Positions 21,710 through 29,833 are shown, counted from the stretch's first letter. The stretch: 64,000 nt of DNA from Nocardioides sp. Root240 (GCF_001428825.1 NZ_LMIT01000013.1:226183-290182), one strand, 5' to 3'. Notes: generated from the sequence alone by a model not told the origin. A program made the numbers and translations.

Positions 21710-21723
21710 CTATCATCGGGTCC

Positions 21724-22596
21724 ATGATCGACCTCCGCCGGCTCGAGGCCCTCGTCGCCGTGCACCGGACCGGCTCCGTGTCCGCCGCCGCCACCGAGCT
21801 GCACTACGGGCAACCGACCATCTCCCACCACCTGCGCCGCCTCGAGGCGGAGACAGGAGCGGTCCTGCTGCAGCGGGCCGGCCGCGGGGTCCGACTGACG
21901 GCCGAGGGCCTTCTGCTCGCCCGCCGGGGCGAGGAGATCCTCGGCCTGCTCGCCCGCGCCGAGGCCGAGCTGGCCGCTGCGACCAGCCTGCAGGCCGGCC
22001 GGGTCCGGCTGGCCTCGTTCCCGTCCGGTGCCGCCACCCTGGTGCCCGAGGCGCTGGCCCTGCTCGCGACCCGCCACCCCGGCATCGAGCTCGAGCTCAC
22101 CGAGGCCGAGCCCCCGGAGGCCTTCGAGCTGCTCCGCGCCGGCGCGGTCGACCTGGCGCTGACCTTCGCGTACCCGGACCAGCCCGAGCCTGATCAGATC
22201 ACCTCCGTCCCGGTGCTCGACGACCCGCTGCACCTGGTCGTCCCCACCGGCGAGGAGCCTGCGCCGGACCTCGGCGGGTACGCCGGCCGCGCGTGGGTCA
22301 CCGGGTGCGAGCGCTGCCGCCGCGAGCTGCTCGCACTGTGCGCCGACGCCGGCTTCACGCCGGCGATCGCGTTCGCCAGCGACGACTACGTCGCGGTGCA
22401 GTCGCTGGTGGCCGCCGGGCTCGGCGTCACCGTGCTGCCCGGCCTGGCCCTGCGCGCCCACCAGCACCCGGGCGTGGTCCCTCGCCGGCTCGACGCCCAC
22501 CGGCGGATCCAGCTGTCGACGTACGGCGCCCCGCCCCGGCCGGCCGCGGTCGACGCCGTGGCGGCGGCCCTGACCGAGGTCAGCGCCGCGCGGTAG
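21724..22596 (+). CDS. LysR-family transcriptional regulator
   Basis: 290 residues. Winged helix-turn-helix at 1-60: MIDLRRLEALVAVHRTGSVSAAATELHYGQPTISHHLRRLE in family form. The effector-binding periplasmic-protein-like domain spans about 90-285. The CERCR segment near 197 is unusual for the family and places two cysteines three residues apart. The gene is divergent from threonine/serine dehydratase, so it likely activates that gene when substrate is present. ATG start is leaderless-like, with TATCAT 7 bases upstream and a palindrome overlapping its promoter. Confidence 0.9.
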   Translation: MIDLRRLEALVAVHRTGSVSAAATELHYGQPTISHHLRRLEAETGAVLLQRAGRGVRLTAEGLLLARRGEEILGLLARAEAELAAATSLQAGRVRLASFPSGAATLVPEALALLATRHPGIELELTEAEPPEAFELLRAGAVDLALTFAYPDQPEPDQITSVPVLDDPLHLVVPTGEEPAPDLGGYAGRAWVTGCERCRRELLALCADAGFTPAIAFASDDYVAVQSLVAAGLGVTVLPGLALRAHQHPGVVPRRLDAHRRIQLSTYGAPPRPAAVDAVAAALTEVSAAR

Positions 22597-22629
22597 CGAG
22601 CGCCATGCGCGAGCGGAGCGAGCGCCCAA

Positions 22630-23133
22630 TCAACTCAGGCGGACCGCCTCGATCTCCTGGCGCTTCGCGAGCCGGTGGGCGCGGCGGATCTCCGCCTCCT
22701 GCATCCGGCGGCGGTCGTCCTCGCTCTCGGGATCGAGGGCCGGCACCGGCCGGGCGGCGCCCGCGGTGTCGATCGCCACGAACACGAAGTACGCCGACCC
22801 GACGTGCCGCAGCTCGGTCGTCGCGTCCCACGGCTGGGTCTCGATCCGGACGCCGATCTCCATCGACGAGCTGCCGACCCAGTTGATCTGGCCGAAGGTC
22901 CGCACGATGTCGCCGACGCGCACCGGCTCGAGGAAGGCCATCTCGTCGAGCGCCGCCGTGACGGCAGGCCCGCCGCTGTGCCGCTGGGCGACGACACCGG
23001 CCGTCGAGTCGGCCAGCTTGAGGACCTCGCCGCCGTGGATGTTGCCCAGCAGGTTGGCCTGCGCGCGCGACGTCACGGTGGCCAGCTCGATCCGGGAGTA
23101 CGACGGCGTGCGTGCCGCAACGATCTCGCTCAC
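22630..23133 (-). CDS. Acyl-CoA thioesterase, hotdog fold
   Basis: About 167 residues, cytosolic acyl-CoA hydrolase of the YciA/BACH type. The hotdog motif LLGNIHGGEVLKLADSTAGVVAQRHSGGPAVT (first half of the protein) includes the Asn-Ile-His-Gly-Gly-Glu helix start and the catalytic Asp/Glu. The middle LEPVRVGDIVRTFGQINWVG is the second strand pair. It frees fatty acids from CoA. A GTG at 23133 is chosen, two codons inside a TTG, because TACCGT ends 6 bases before it. That promoter is fused head-to-head with the one for the LCP gene. Confidence 0.9.
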   Translation of the reverse strand: MSEIVAARTPSYSRIELATVTSRAQANLLGNIHGGEVLKLADSTAGVVAQRHSGGPAVTAALDEMAFLEPVRVGDIVRTFGQINWVGSSSMEIGVRIETQPWDATTELRHVGSAYFVFVAIDTAGAARPVPALDPESEDDRRRMQEAEIRRAHRLAKRQEIEAVRLS

Positions 23134-23139
23134 GGCCAA

Positions 23140-23149
23140 ACGGTAGCGT
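23140..23149. promoter_or_regulatory. Bidirectional leaderless promoter core with shared TA (second case)
   Basis: ACGGTAGCGT carries TACCGT on the minus strand (23140-23145) for the thioesterase and TAGCGT on the plus strand (23144-23149) for the LCP gene. The TA at 23144-23145 belongs to both. The gaps to the start codons are 6 and 7 bases, as at 6602-6611. Confidence 0.65.
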
Positions 23150-23156
23150 CCCTGTC

Positions 23157-24326
23157 ATGGCTGGGCGTGGCGACGACGACGGGGACTTCGACTGGATGTA
23201 CGGGTCGGGTCCGCAAGGGGGCTCGGGCGACCCCGAGCCGACCCGTCGGATCCCGGTCCAGCCGCGTCCGGGCGTGTCCCCGCCGCGCTCGCCCGACCGG
23301 CTGCCGCCGGCCCAGCAGTACGGCGCGCAGCCCGAGCCCAGCTCGTCGCCGCCCCCGCCCGCCTGGTCGGCGCGTCCGAGCCGCTGGCGCCGTCCGCGCA
23401 CCTGGTTCCGCCTGGTCATCCTGCTGCTGGCGACCTGGCTCGCGTTCCTCGTCGCGGTGCCGCTGTTCACGTGGAGCAAGGTGGACAAGGTGGCCTACGA
23501 GCCGAGCGGTGACCGGCCGAGCGAGCAGCCCGGCACGACGTACCTCCTCGTGGGCAGCGACTCCCGCGCCGGCCTCACCAAGGAGGAGCGGCGCAAGCTG
23601 CACACCGGCAACGAGACCAGCGAGCTGACCGACACGATCATGCTGCTGCACACCGGTGACGGCCCGACGACGCTGATCTCGATCCCGCGCGACTCGCCCC
23701 TGGAGATCCCCGGCCACGGCGTCTCCAAGATCAACTCCGCCTTCAGCAAGGGCGGCACCCCGCTGCTCGTGCAGACCCTCGAGAAGGCCACCGGCGTCCG
23801 CATCGACGGGTACGTCGAGATCGGCTTCGGCGGCCTCGTCGGGGTCGTGGACGCCGTCGGCGGCATCGAGGTCTGCCCCAAGAAGCGGATCCGCGACAAG
23901 CCGTCCGGCCTGAACATCAAGAAGGGCTGCCAGAGTGTCGACGGCGCCACCGCGCTGGCCTACGCCCGCGCGCGCAAGTACAGCCCGATCTCCGACCTGG
24001 CCCGCGTCCAGCAGCAGCGCGAGGTCGTCGCGGCCGTCGGCAAGAAGGTGCTCTCGCCGTGGTCGGTCATCAACCCGGTGCGGTACTGGAAGCTCAACGG
24101 TGCGGTCCCCGACTTCTTCCGCTTCGGCGAGGGCATGGGGCCCTATGCCGCCTCGCAGTGGGCGCTCGCGATGACCGACGCCCCCAAGTCGTGCACCGTG
24201 CCACTCGCCAGCGCCGACGCCACCTGGGACCGCAAGCGGGCGGCGAAGCTCTTCGACACCATCGCCGAGGACCGCACCGACGACATCACCGCCCAGCTGT
24301 GCACGGCCACCGGCCTCGCCCAGTGA
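23157..24326 (+). CDS. LytR-CpsA-Psr (LCP) family protein
   Basis: 389 residues. A long disordered, Pro/Ser-rich cytoplasmic N-terminus (about 1-85) precedes one membrane helix (FRLVILLLATWLAFLVAVPLF, about 92-112) and an extracellular LCP domain. The domain shows TTYLLVGSDSRAGL near 128, TDTIMLLHTGDGPTTLISIPRDS near 165 and AYARARKYSPISDLARVQQQR near 280, the Arg-rich pyrophosphate site. It has a second LCP partner at 19137-20549. It would attach a glycopolymer, probably galactan or a teichoic-acid-like chain, to peptidoglycan. ATG start leaderless-like. Confidence 0.92.
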   Translation: MAGRGDDDGDFDWMYGSGPQGGSGDPEPTRRIPVQPRPGVSPPRSPDRLPPAQQYGAQPEPSSSPPPPAWSARPSRWRRPRTWFRLVILLLATWLAFLVAVPLFTWSKVDKVAYEPSGDRPSEQPGTTYLLVGSDSRAGLTKEERRKLHTGNETSELTDTIMLLHTGDGPTTLISIPRDSPLEIPGHGVSKINSAFSKGGTPLLVQTLEKATGVRIDGYVEIGFGGLVGVVDAVGGIEVCPKKRIRDKPSGLNIKKGCQSVDGATALAYARARKYSPISDLARVQQQREVVAAVGKKVLSPWSVINPVRYWKLNGAVPDFFRFGEGMGPYAASQWALAMTDAPKSCTVPLASADATWDRKRAAKLFDTIAEDRTDDITAQLCTATGLAQ

Positions 24327-24374
24327 GCACCGCCGTGAGCACCACCCTCCACGCCCGCACCACGAAGGACTGAC

Positions 24375-25238
24375 GTGTACGAGACCCTGACCTGGGACGT
24401 CGACGCCGACGGCGTCGCCACCTTGACCCTCAGCCGCCCCGACGCGCTCAACGCGTTCGACCTGACCATGGCCCGCGAGCTCGAGCAGGTCTTCCTCACC
24501 GACGCCCGCGACGACGCCGTCCGCGCCGTCGTGGTGACGGGGTCGGGCCGTGCGTTCTGCGCCGGGATGGACCTGAGCGCCGAGGGCAACGTGTTCGGCC
24601 TCGACGAGACGGTCCGGCCCACGCCGCAGGAGTTCCGGGCGTCGTACGACGAGGAGCCGTACGCCAGCGGCGTCCGCGACACCGGCGGCAAGGTCACCCT
24701 CGCGATCCACGCCCTGCCGAAGCCGGTGATCGCCGCCATCAACGGTCCCGCCGTCGGCATCGGCGCCACGATGACCCTCGCCATGGACATCCGGATGGCG
24801 TCCGAGAAGGCGCGCATCGGCTTCGTCTTCGGCCGCCTCGGCATCGTGCCCGAGGCCTGCTCCAGCTGGTTCCTGCCGCGCATCGTCGGCATCCAGCAGG
24901 CGCTCGAGTGGGTCTACTCCGCCGAGATCCTCACCGCCGAGCAGGCCCTCGCCGGCCGCCTCCTGCGCAGCGTGCACGCTCCCGACGACCTGCTCCCCGC
25001 CGCCCAGGAGCTGGCGCGCTCGTTCGTCAAGGACCGCTCCCCCGTGGCCCTCGGCCTCGCCAAGCAGATGCTCTACCGCAACGGCGCCGCCGAGCACCCG
25101 CTCGAGGCGCACCTCACCGACTCGCTCGCGATGTACTGGACGTCCATCGGGGACGGCAAGGAGGGCGTCGCTGCCTTCCTCGAGAAGCGCGCGCCCCAGT
25201 TCAGCGGCAAGGCGTCGGAGCTGCCGCCGATCGTCTGA
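24375..25238 (+). CDS. Enoyl-CoA hydratase/isomerase (crotonase) family
   Basis: 287 residues. Crotonase fold with SRPDALNAFD near 20 and the oxyanion-hole segments GSGRAFCAGMDLS near 57 and NGPAVGIGATMTLAMD near 122. The catalytic-glutamate region IGFVFGRLGIVPEACSSWFLPR follows near 145; a Glu after P is present as in hydratases. It acts in beta-oxidation or a related acyl-CoA step. A GTG start with AAGGA five bases upstream gives a normal ribosome binding site, unlike its neighbours. It follows the LCP gene at 48 bp and may be co-transcribed with it. Confidence 0.9.
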   Translation: MYETLTWDVDADGVATLTLSRPDALNAFDLTMARELEQVFLTDARDDAVRAVVVTGSGRAFCAGMDLSAEGNVFGLDETVRPTPQEFRASYDEEPYASGVRDTGGKVTLAIHALPKPVIAAINGPAVGIGATMTLAMDIRMASEKARIGFVFGRLGIVPEACSSWFLPRIVGIQQALEWVYSAEILTAEQALAGRLLRSVHAPDDLLPAAQELARSFVKDRSPVALGLAKQMLYRNGAAEHPLEAHLTDSLAMYWTSIGDGKEGVAAFLEKRAPQFSGKASELPPIV

Positions 25239-25259
25239 TCGTCGATGTGGGCCGGTGGC

Positions 25260-25403
25260 TCACATCGCCATGAACAGGATCTCCTCGCGCGAGTACTCGC
25301 GCCCGGGGTGCTCGGCCGCCAGGTGCTCCTGCACCTTCTCGACGAGCTCGTCGTCGTTCTCGCCACGGAGCGTGGTGGAGCAAGGGCAACGCAGGGTGGG
25401 CAT
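25260..25403 (-). CDS. DUF1059 family mini-protein
   Basis: 47 residues, complete. The start MPTLRCPCSTTLRGEND carries two cysteines spaced by one residue. ELVEKVQEHLAAEHPGRE and a final EEILFMAM match the DUF1059 family, short proteins found widely in actinobacteria and archaea. The family has no known function; the Cys pair and His suggest metal binding. ATG start with GGAGG 5 bases upstream. The -10 hexamer TAGAGT (25437-25442) touches a 22-bp repeat array that covers the -35 region. Convergent with the crotonase. Confidence 0.82.
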   Translation of the reverse strand: MPTLRCPCSTTLRGENDDELVEKVQEHLAAEHPGREYSREEILFMAM

Positions 25404-25443
25404 GACTACCTCCGGCTGGGGTGACGAATCCCACCCACTCTAG

Positions 25444-25556
25444 TGGCACCACGAACCGTGGCTCGTGGCACCACGAACCCTGGCTCCTGGCACCACGAAC
25501 CCTGGCTCCTGGCACCACGAACCCTGGCTCGTGGTGCCATCGCCCGGAGTTCGTGG
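25444..25556. repeat. 22-bp tandem repeat array, locus 1
   Basis: Four direct units (starting at 25444, 25466, 25488 and 25510) of TGGCACCACGAACCNTGGCT plus 2 variable bases follow one another without spacers. A fifth, inverted copy begins GGTGCCAT (25533-25540) and ends AGTTCGTGG (25548-25556). The core CACGAACC recurs at 25450, 25472, 25494 and 25516. The same unit occurs at 52986-53160. The first unit holds the small stem CCACG-AAC-CGTGG. Confidence 0.85.
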
Positions 25557-25591
25557 AAAAACGGCTCCGGCCGCCCGAAGGCGGCCGGAGC
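25557..25591 (-). terminator. Intrinsic terminator of the LPXTG/sortase operon
   Basis: Perfect 12-bp stem GCTCCGGCCGCC (25564-25575) and GGCGGCCGGAGC (25580-25591) with loop CGAA. Read on the minus strand it is followed by TTTTT (25557-25561). It ends transcription after the LPNTG gene that stops at 25609. Confidence 0.88.
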
Positions 25592-25608
25592 TGTGGTTCA
25601 GGTGCCGA

Positions 25609-26184
25609 TCAGGCAGGCACGGCCTGCGTGCGGCGACGGCCGTAGGTGACGCCACCGGCGCCGGCGGCCACCAGGGCACCGCCCAGGAGCAGCCACATCA
25701 TGTCGGGACCACCGGTGTTCGGCAGGTTGTCGCCGTCGTCGTCCTTGCCACCGGTGTCGCCGCCGACCGCGATGCGGAAGGTGGTGGCGGTGTCGGAGGG
25801 CAGGAAGATCGCGTCGTCGGGGTCGAGAGCCGCCGTGGCGAGGTAGCGACCGCGGGGCAGGGTCGGGCCGGTGACCCGGACCGGCTCGTCGACGAAGTGC
25901 ACCGTGGTGGTGAACAGCGGCGCGGCCGCCACGGCGCGGGCGCCACGGGCGGTGCCGGCGGCCGTGGAGATCGCCACGTCGATGTCGCCCTCCGGCGGGA
26001 CCGGGTAGTTGGCGGTGGCGCTCACGTCGAGCAGGACCGGCTTGCCGGGAACGGCACGCACGATCTCGATGATCGTCCGGGTCGGGATCGACTCAGGTTC
26101 GGTCGGGTCAGCCTGGGCAGCGCCAGCAGGCACCGCCACCACAGCAACGGACAGCACCGCGAGCGCGGCCAGCTTCCTCAGCAC
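25609..26184 (-). CDS. Secreted LPXTG (LPNTG) cell-wall-anchored protein
   Basis: 191 residues. Signal peptide MLRKLAALAVLSVAVVAVPAGAAQA, then a mature all-beta domain of about 110 residues and a GG(D/T)-rich acidic linker GGDTGGKDDDGDN. The sorting signal is LPNTGGP, followed by a hydrophobic helix MMWLLLGGALVAAGAGGV and YGRRRTQ. Strong similarity to the protein at 27139-27744 (GPTLPRGRYLATAALDPDDAIFLP versus GPKLPRGQYRVTMAFEPDNEAFIP in part) shows they are paralogues. Sortase at 26270 lies between them. GTG start with AGGAGG 5 bases upstream. Function of the exposed domain is not known. Confidence 0.9.
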   Translation of the reverse strand: MLRKLAALAVLSVAVVAVPAGAAQADPTEPESIPTRTIIEIVRAVPGKPVLLDVSATANYPVPPEGDIDVAISTAAGTARGARAVAAAPLFTTTVHFVDEPVRVTGPTLPRGRYLATAALDPDDAIFLPSDTATTFRIAVGGDTGGKDDDGDNLPNTGGPDMMWLLLGGALVAAGAGGVTYGRRRTQAVPA

Positions 26185-26269
26185 AACATCCTCCTAGAGA
26201 GCCTTACCCCATGCAACGACCCGGCTCGTCATCGGTGACGGGAAGTGCGTTACGCGTGATCCTAGTGGG

Positions 26270-27070
26270 TCAGTCTTGATTCGTGCGAGCCGTCTCGACC
26301 AGGTGCCCGAACACGACCGAGCGGTTGTCGGTGTGGAAGATCTCCGAGCAGGTCAGCAGCGTGATGATGTGGTCGTTCGGCTGTCCGTCGATCTCGGCCG
26401 GCGGCTCGACCCCTCCCTCACGCGGGTTGTCGGGCTTCTCGTCCAGGACCCAGGTCTGGGTGAACGGGATGATCAGGTCCTCGCCCCCGCTGTCGAGCAC
26501 GTAGGTGTACGTCGCCGCACGGGTCTCGACGAAGACCTTGTCGCCCGCCTCGAGGGACGGGAACTCCGCGAACGGCTCGCCGTGGGTGACCCGGTGGCCG
26601 GCGAGGACGTAGTTGCCGGCGGCGCCGGCCTCGGCGGTGTCCTCCATGTGGCCCACGCCGGCGGCCAGCACCTCGGGGGTCGAGCCCTCGAGGACCGGGA
26701 TGGCGTAGCTCTTGCCGAACTTCGGGATGCGCAGGATCGCGCTGGCGTTGCCGAAGTCGGTGCGGACGACGTCCTGGCCGTCGGCCCAGCCGTCGGACAG
26801 CGCGTCGCGGACCTCGCCCTGCTTGCGCTCGGACTGCCAGTTGGTGCCCCAGAACTGCCACGCCACCCAGGCCAGGATGGCCAGGCCGGCGGCGATCAGC
26901 CCGACGCCGATCCAGAACGAGACCCGGCGCTTCTTCGACGGCGCCTCGGGAGCACCGCTGCCCTTGCCCGGTCGGCTCCGGCGCCGGCGTACGACGACGC
27001 CGCCGCCGTCCGCCTCGACGCTGTCGGTCCCCGACGGGTCGGGTGTCGGGGTCTGGTCGTTCTCAGCCAC
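26270..27070 (-). CDS. Class E-like sortase
   Basis: 266-residue transpeptidase that cuts sorting signals and links surface proteins to peptidoglycan. A basic RRRRSRPGK stretch precedes a single membrane helix (about 50-72, FWIGVGLIAAGLAILAWVAW). The catalytic triad is in place: His in AGHRVTHGEPF near 159, Cys in LLTCSEIF at 241 and Arg in TDNR at 250. Class E sortases are typical of actinobacteria and often prefer LAXTG; here the neighbouring substrates carry LPNTG. GTG start with GGAGGG upstream. Sits between two LPNTG genes on the same strand. Confidence 0.93.
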   Translation of the reverse strand: MAENDQTPTPDPSGTDSVEADGGGVVVRRRRSRPGKGSGAPEAPSKKRRVSFWIGVGLIAAGLAILAWVAWQFWGTNWQSERKQGEVRDALSDGWADGQDVVRTDFGNASAILRIPKFGKSYAIPVLEGSTPEVLAAGVGHMEDTAEAGAAGNYVLAGHRVTHGEPFAEFPSLEAGDKVFVETRAATYTYVLDSGGEDLIIPFTQTWVLDEKPDNPREGGVEPPAEIDGQPNDHIITLLTCSEIFHTDNRSVVFGHLVETARTNQD

Positions 27071-27138
27071 AGGTGTCCCTCCTCGGCCGACCCCTCAGTC
27101 AGCCAGCACACCCATCCAACGTCATGCCGGGCCAGGCG

Positions 27139-27744
27139 TCACGGGAGGGCTGTGCGGTGAGACCCGGTCACGTGGGCCGCGCCGCGGAACCGACGGCTGC
27201 CGCCGACCAGTCCGCTGCCGGCGACCAACAGGGCCAGCCCGACGAAGAGGGGCCACCGCTCGGGTCCACCGGTGTTCGGCAGGTTCGGGTTGTCGTCGTC
27301 CTCGCCACCGGTGTCGCCACCGGCGCCCACGCGGAACCGGGCCGCGTTGTGGCACGGGATGAAGGCCTCGTTGTCGGGCTCGAAGGCCATCGTCACGCGG
27401 TACTGGCCGCGCGGCAGCTTGGGCCCGACAACCACGACGGGGGTGCCCTCGTAGCGGATCGTCTTGGTCCACACCACGCCGCGGGCGGCCAGTCGCGCCG
27501 ACTGGCGCGCCGAAGCCGTCGAGATGGCCAGCTCGACCGTCCCGACCTCGGGGATGTTGCTGTTGGAGGAGACCTCGATGCGCAGCCGCACCCGGTCGCC
27601 GACGGTCACGTTCGGCGCGCCGATGTGGCACGACGTCGGGATGGACTCGGGCTCGACGATGGGATCGGCCCCCGCGGGCGCGACCGGCATCACGAGCAGG
27701 CCGAGCAACCCGAGAAGGAAAACCACCGTGCAAAGTCGACGCAT
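27139..27744 (-). CDS. Secreted LPXTG (LPNTG) cell-wall-anchored protein, paralogue
   Basis: 201 residues from the ATG at 27744 (AGGG 4 bases upstream, GGAG a little further). The signal peptide is RRLCTVVFLLGLLGLLVMPVAPAGA. The mature domain has two lone cysteines (SCHIG and IPCHN) that could form a disulfide absent from its paralogue. The sorting signal is LPNTGGP, then a hydrophobic helix and basic SRRFRG. The tail after the basic residues (GAAHVTGSHRTALP) is longer than usual. First gene of the LPNTG-sortase-LPNTG set; 68 bp to the sortase. Confidence 0.9.
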   Translation of the reverse strand: MRRLCTVVFLLGLLGLLVMPVAPAGADPIVEPESIPTSCHIGAPNVTVGDRVRLRIEVSSNSNIPEVGTVELAISTASARQSARLAARGVVWTKTIRYEGTPVVVVGPKLPRGQYRVTMAFEPDNEAFIPCHNAARFRVGAGGDTGGEDDDNPNLPNTGGPERWPLFVGLALLVAGSGLVGGSRRFRGAAHVTGSHRTALP

Positions 27745-27876
27745 CTGGCCCTCATCTCCCGAAATGATGAAAAAGGCCGGGCTCCCGGTTGGGGGTCCGG
27801 ACACCTAACACAACCACACAGGGGGCAGGTGGGTTACGTCACAGCGCCGAAGTTTCATATTCAGATCTGATATTCA

Positions 27877-27890
27877 CCCCCGAAAGGGGG
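27877..27890 (-). terminator. Hairpin after acyl-CoA dehydrogenase
   Basis: CCCCC-GAAA-GGGGG directly after the dehydrogenase stop (27892). No long T-tract, but an AT-rich stretch with the palindrome TCAGATCTGA (27861-27870) follows. Confidence 0.5.
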
Positions 27891-27891
27891 C

Positions 27892-29061
27892 TCAGAGCTC
27901 GCTCTGGACCCCCGCGAGGAGCTGGCGGGCCATGACGATCCGCTGCACCTGGTTGGTGCCCTCGTAGATCTGGGTGATCTTGGCGTCGCGCATCATCCGC
28001 TCGACCGGGTAGTCGCGGGTGTAGCCGTAGCCGCCGAGGACCTGCACCGCATTGGTGGTGACCTCCATCGCCACGTCGGAGGCGAAGCACTTGGCCGCGG
28101 CACCGAAGAACGTGAGGTCGGCGTCGCCGCGCTGGGAGCGGCCGGCGGCGGCGTAGGTGAGCTGGCGGGCCGCCTCGACCTTCATGCCCATCTCGGCGAG
28201 CAGGAACTGCAGGCCCTGGAAGTCGGCGATGGCCTTGCCGAACTGCTGGCGCTCCTTGGCGTAGCCGAGGGCGTAGTCGAGCGCGCCCTGGGCGACGCCG
28301 ACGGCCTGGGCCGCGATCGTGATGCGGGTGTGGTCGAGGGTCTTCATGGCGTACTCGAAGCCCTTGCCCTCCTCGCCGATGATCCGGTCACCGGGGATCC
28401 GGACGTTGTCGAAGTAGACCTCGCGGGTCGGGGAGCCCTTGATGCCGAGCTTCTTCTCCGGGGCACCGAAGGACACGCCCTCGTCGGACTTCTCCACGAC
28501 GAAAGCGGAGATGCCCTTGGTGCGGGCGTCGGGGTCGGTCGTGGCGAGGACGGTGTAGAACTCCGACTCCCCCGCGTTGGAGATCCAGCGCTTGGTGCCG
28601 TTGAGGATCCAGCCGTCGCCGTCGCGGACCGCGCGGGTCTTCTGGTTGGCGGCGTCGGAGCCGGCATCGGGCTCGGAGAGGCAGTACGAGAAGCCGCCCT
28701 CGCCGGCCGCGAGCTTGGTGAGGTACTTCTTCTTGATCTCCTCACCGCCGCCGATCATCACCGGCAGCGAGCCGAGCTTGTTGACCGCCGGGATCAGCGA
28801 GGCGGAGACGTCGGCCCGGGCGACCTCCTCGATCACGATCACGGTCGCGAGCGCGTCGGCACCGGCGCCGCCGTACTGCTCCGGGACGTGCGGGGCGTGG
28901 AAGTCGGCGGCCAGCAGGGCGTCGTGGGCCTCCTGCGGGTACCGCGCGTCCTCGTCGACCTCGGCCGCGAACGGCGCGACCTTCGCGTCGCACACGGCGC
29001 GGACGGCCTCACGGATGGCCTGCTGCTCCTCGGAGAGGGCGTACATCGGGTAGTCGCTCAC
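27892..29061 (-). CDS. Acyl-CoA dehydrogenase, FadE25-like
   Basis: 389 residues, the same length as M. tuberculosis FadE25. It oxidises acyl-CoA to enoyl-CoA with FAD. Conserved flavin and substrate motifs: [18 protein letters not shown] near 131, [11 protein letters not shown] near 155, [16 protein letters not shown] near 271, [20 protein letters not shown] near 345. The catalytic glutamate follows in [11 protein letters not shown] near 367. GTG start with GGAG 7 bases upstream. The neighbourhood to purE/purK matches mycobacteria. A TetR gene is divergent, with a dyad in the shared promoter. Confidence 0.94.
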   Translation of the reverse strand: MSDYPMYALSEEQQAIREAVRAVCDAKVAPFAAEVDEDARYPQEAHDALLAADFHAPHVPEQYGGAGADALATVIVIEEVARADVSASLIPAVNKLGSLPVMIGGGEEIKKKYLTKLAAGEGGFSYCLSEPDAGSDAANQKTRAVRDGDGWILNGTKRWISNAGESEFYTVLATTDPDARTKGISAFVVEKSDEGVSFGAPEKKLGIKGSPTREVYFDNVRIPGDRIIGEEGKGFEYAMKTLDHTRITIAAQAVGVAQGALDYALGYAKERQQFGKAIADFQGLQFLLAEMGMKVEAARQLTYAAAGRSQRGDADLTFFGAAAKCFASDVAMEVTTNAVQVLGGYGYTRDYPVERMMRDAKITQIYEGTNQVQRIVMARQLLAGVQSEL

Positions 29062-29096
29062 GACGTGCTCCTGCGGGTCGATCGGTTTCGGTACTC

Positions 29097-29116
29097 AGTA
29101 TCGTAACTGTGATACT
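29097..29116. promoter_or_regulatory. TetR operator candidate between dehydrogenase and tetR
   Basis: AGTATC (29097-29102) and GATACT (29111-29116), an inverted repeat with an 8-bp spacer in an otherwise GC-rich gap. It lies 36-55 bp upstream of the dehydrogenase start and 28-47 bp upstream of the tetR start. That position allows repression of both genes. Confidence 0.5.
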
Positions 29117-29143
29117 CCGTCCCGTCGAGCTAGGCTGACGGAC

Positions 29144-29833
29144 GTGTCGACCTCCGCTCGCGACCGCCTGGTCGCCGCCGCCTTCGAGCTCTTCGAGGGC
29201 CAGGGCTACGACGCCACCACCGTCGACGAGATCGCGACCCTGGCCGGCACCGGACGGAGCACCTTCTTCCGTCACTTCCGCGGCAAGGAGGAGGTGGTCC
29301 TCCCCGACCACGAGGCTCTCCTCGCCCGGCTCGCGGACCGGCTCACCGTCGCGTCCCCCGGCGGCAGCGAGACCGCGCTGCGCGAGGCCACCGCCATGGT
29401 GCTGACCCAGTACCTCGCCGAGGGCGAGACGGCCCGCGCGCGCTACCGCCTGGCGAGCAGCGTCCCGGCGATCCGGGACCGCGAGGTGGCCAGCGTGCAG
29501 CGCTACGTGCGGCTGTTCTCGCAGCACGTCCACGGGTGGCTGGACCAGGAGCCGGACGGTCCGCTGCGGGCCGAGCTGGTCGCCTCCTCGGTCGTGATCG
29601 CCCACAACCACGTGCTGCGACGCTGGCTGCGCGGCGAGACCGACGACCCGCACGCGGAGCTCGACGGGGCGCTGACCCTCGCCCTCGACCTGCTGCGCGG
29701 TCCGGTCGCCCCCGAGCAGCCGACGATCGTGATCACCGGCGGTGCCGAGGACGTCGACGAGGTGGTCCGTCGGGTGCGCGAGGCACTCGGGCCCGGGAAG
29801 AACCAGGGCCGTTCGGGCCTTGGACCTGCATGA
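29144..29833 (+). CDS. TetR-family regulator
   Basis: 229 residues. The N-terminal helix-turn-helix is standard: RLVAAAFELFEGQGYDATTVDEIATLAGTGRSTFFRHFRGKEE in family order (about 7-50). The C-terminal ligand domain ends in a Glu/Arg-rich helix. Divergent from acyl-CoA dehydrogenase, so an acyl-CoA ligand is plausible. GTG start with TAGGCT (29131-29136) 7 bases upstream. Its stop overlaps the start of the CoA-binding gene (ATGA). Confidence 0.9.
   Translation: MSTSARDRLVAAAFELFEGQGYDATTVDEIATLAGTGRSTFFRHFRGKEEVVLPDHEALLARLADRLTVASPGGSETALREATAMVLTQYLAEGETARARYRLASSVPAIRDREVASVQRYVRLFSQHVHGWLDQEPDGPLRAELVASSVVIAHNHVLRRWLRGETDDPHAELDGALTLALDLLRGPVAPEQPTIVITGGAEDVDEVVRRVREALGPGKNQGRSGLGPA

Noticed and set aside
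25444-25556. CRISPR array
   Set aside because: Units are contiguous with a 22-bp period and no spacers of unique sequence, and no cas genes are present.
27745-27790. Transcription attenuator before the LPNTG gene
   Set aside because: CCGGGAGCCCGG followed by TTTTT exists in the leader, but the stem is only 4 bp with a 4-base loop, too weak to call.
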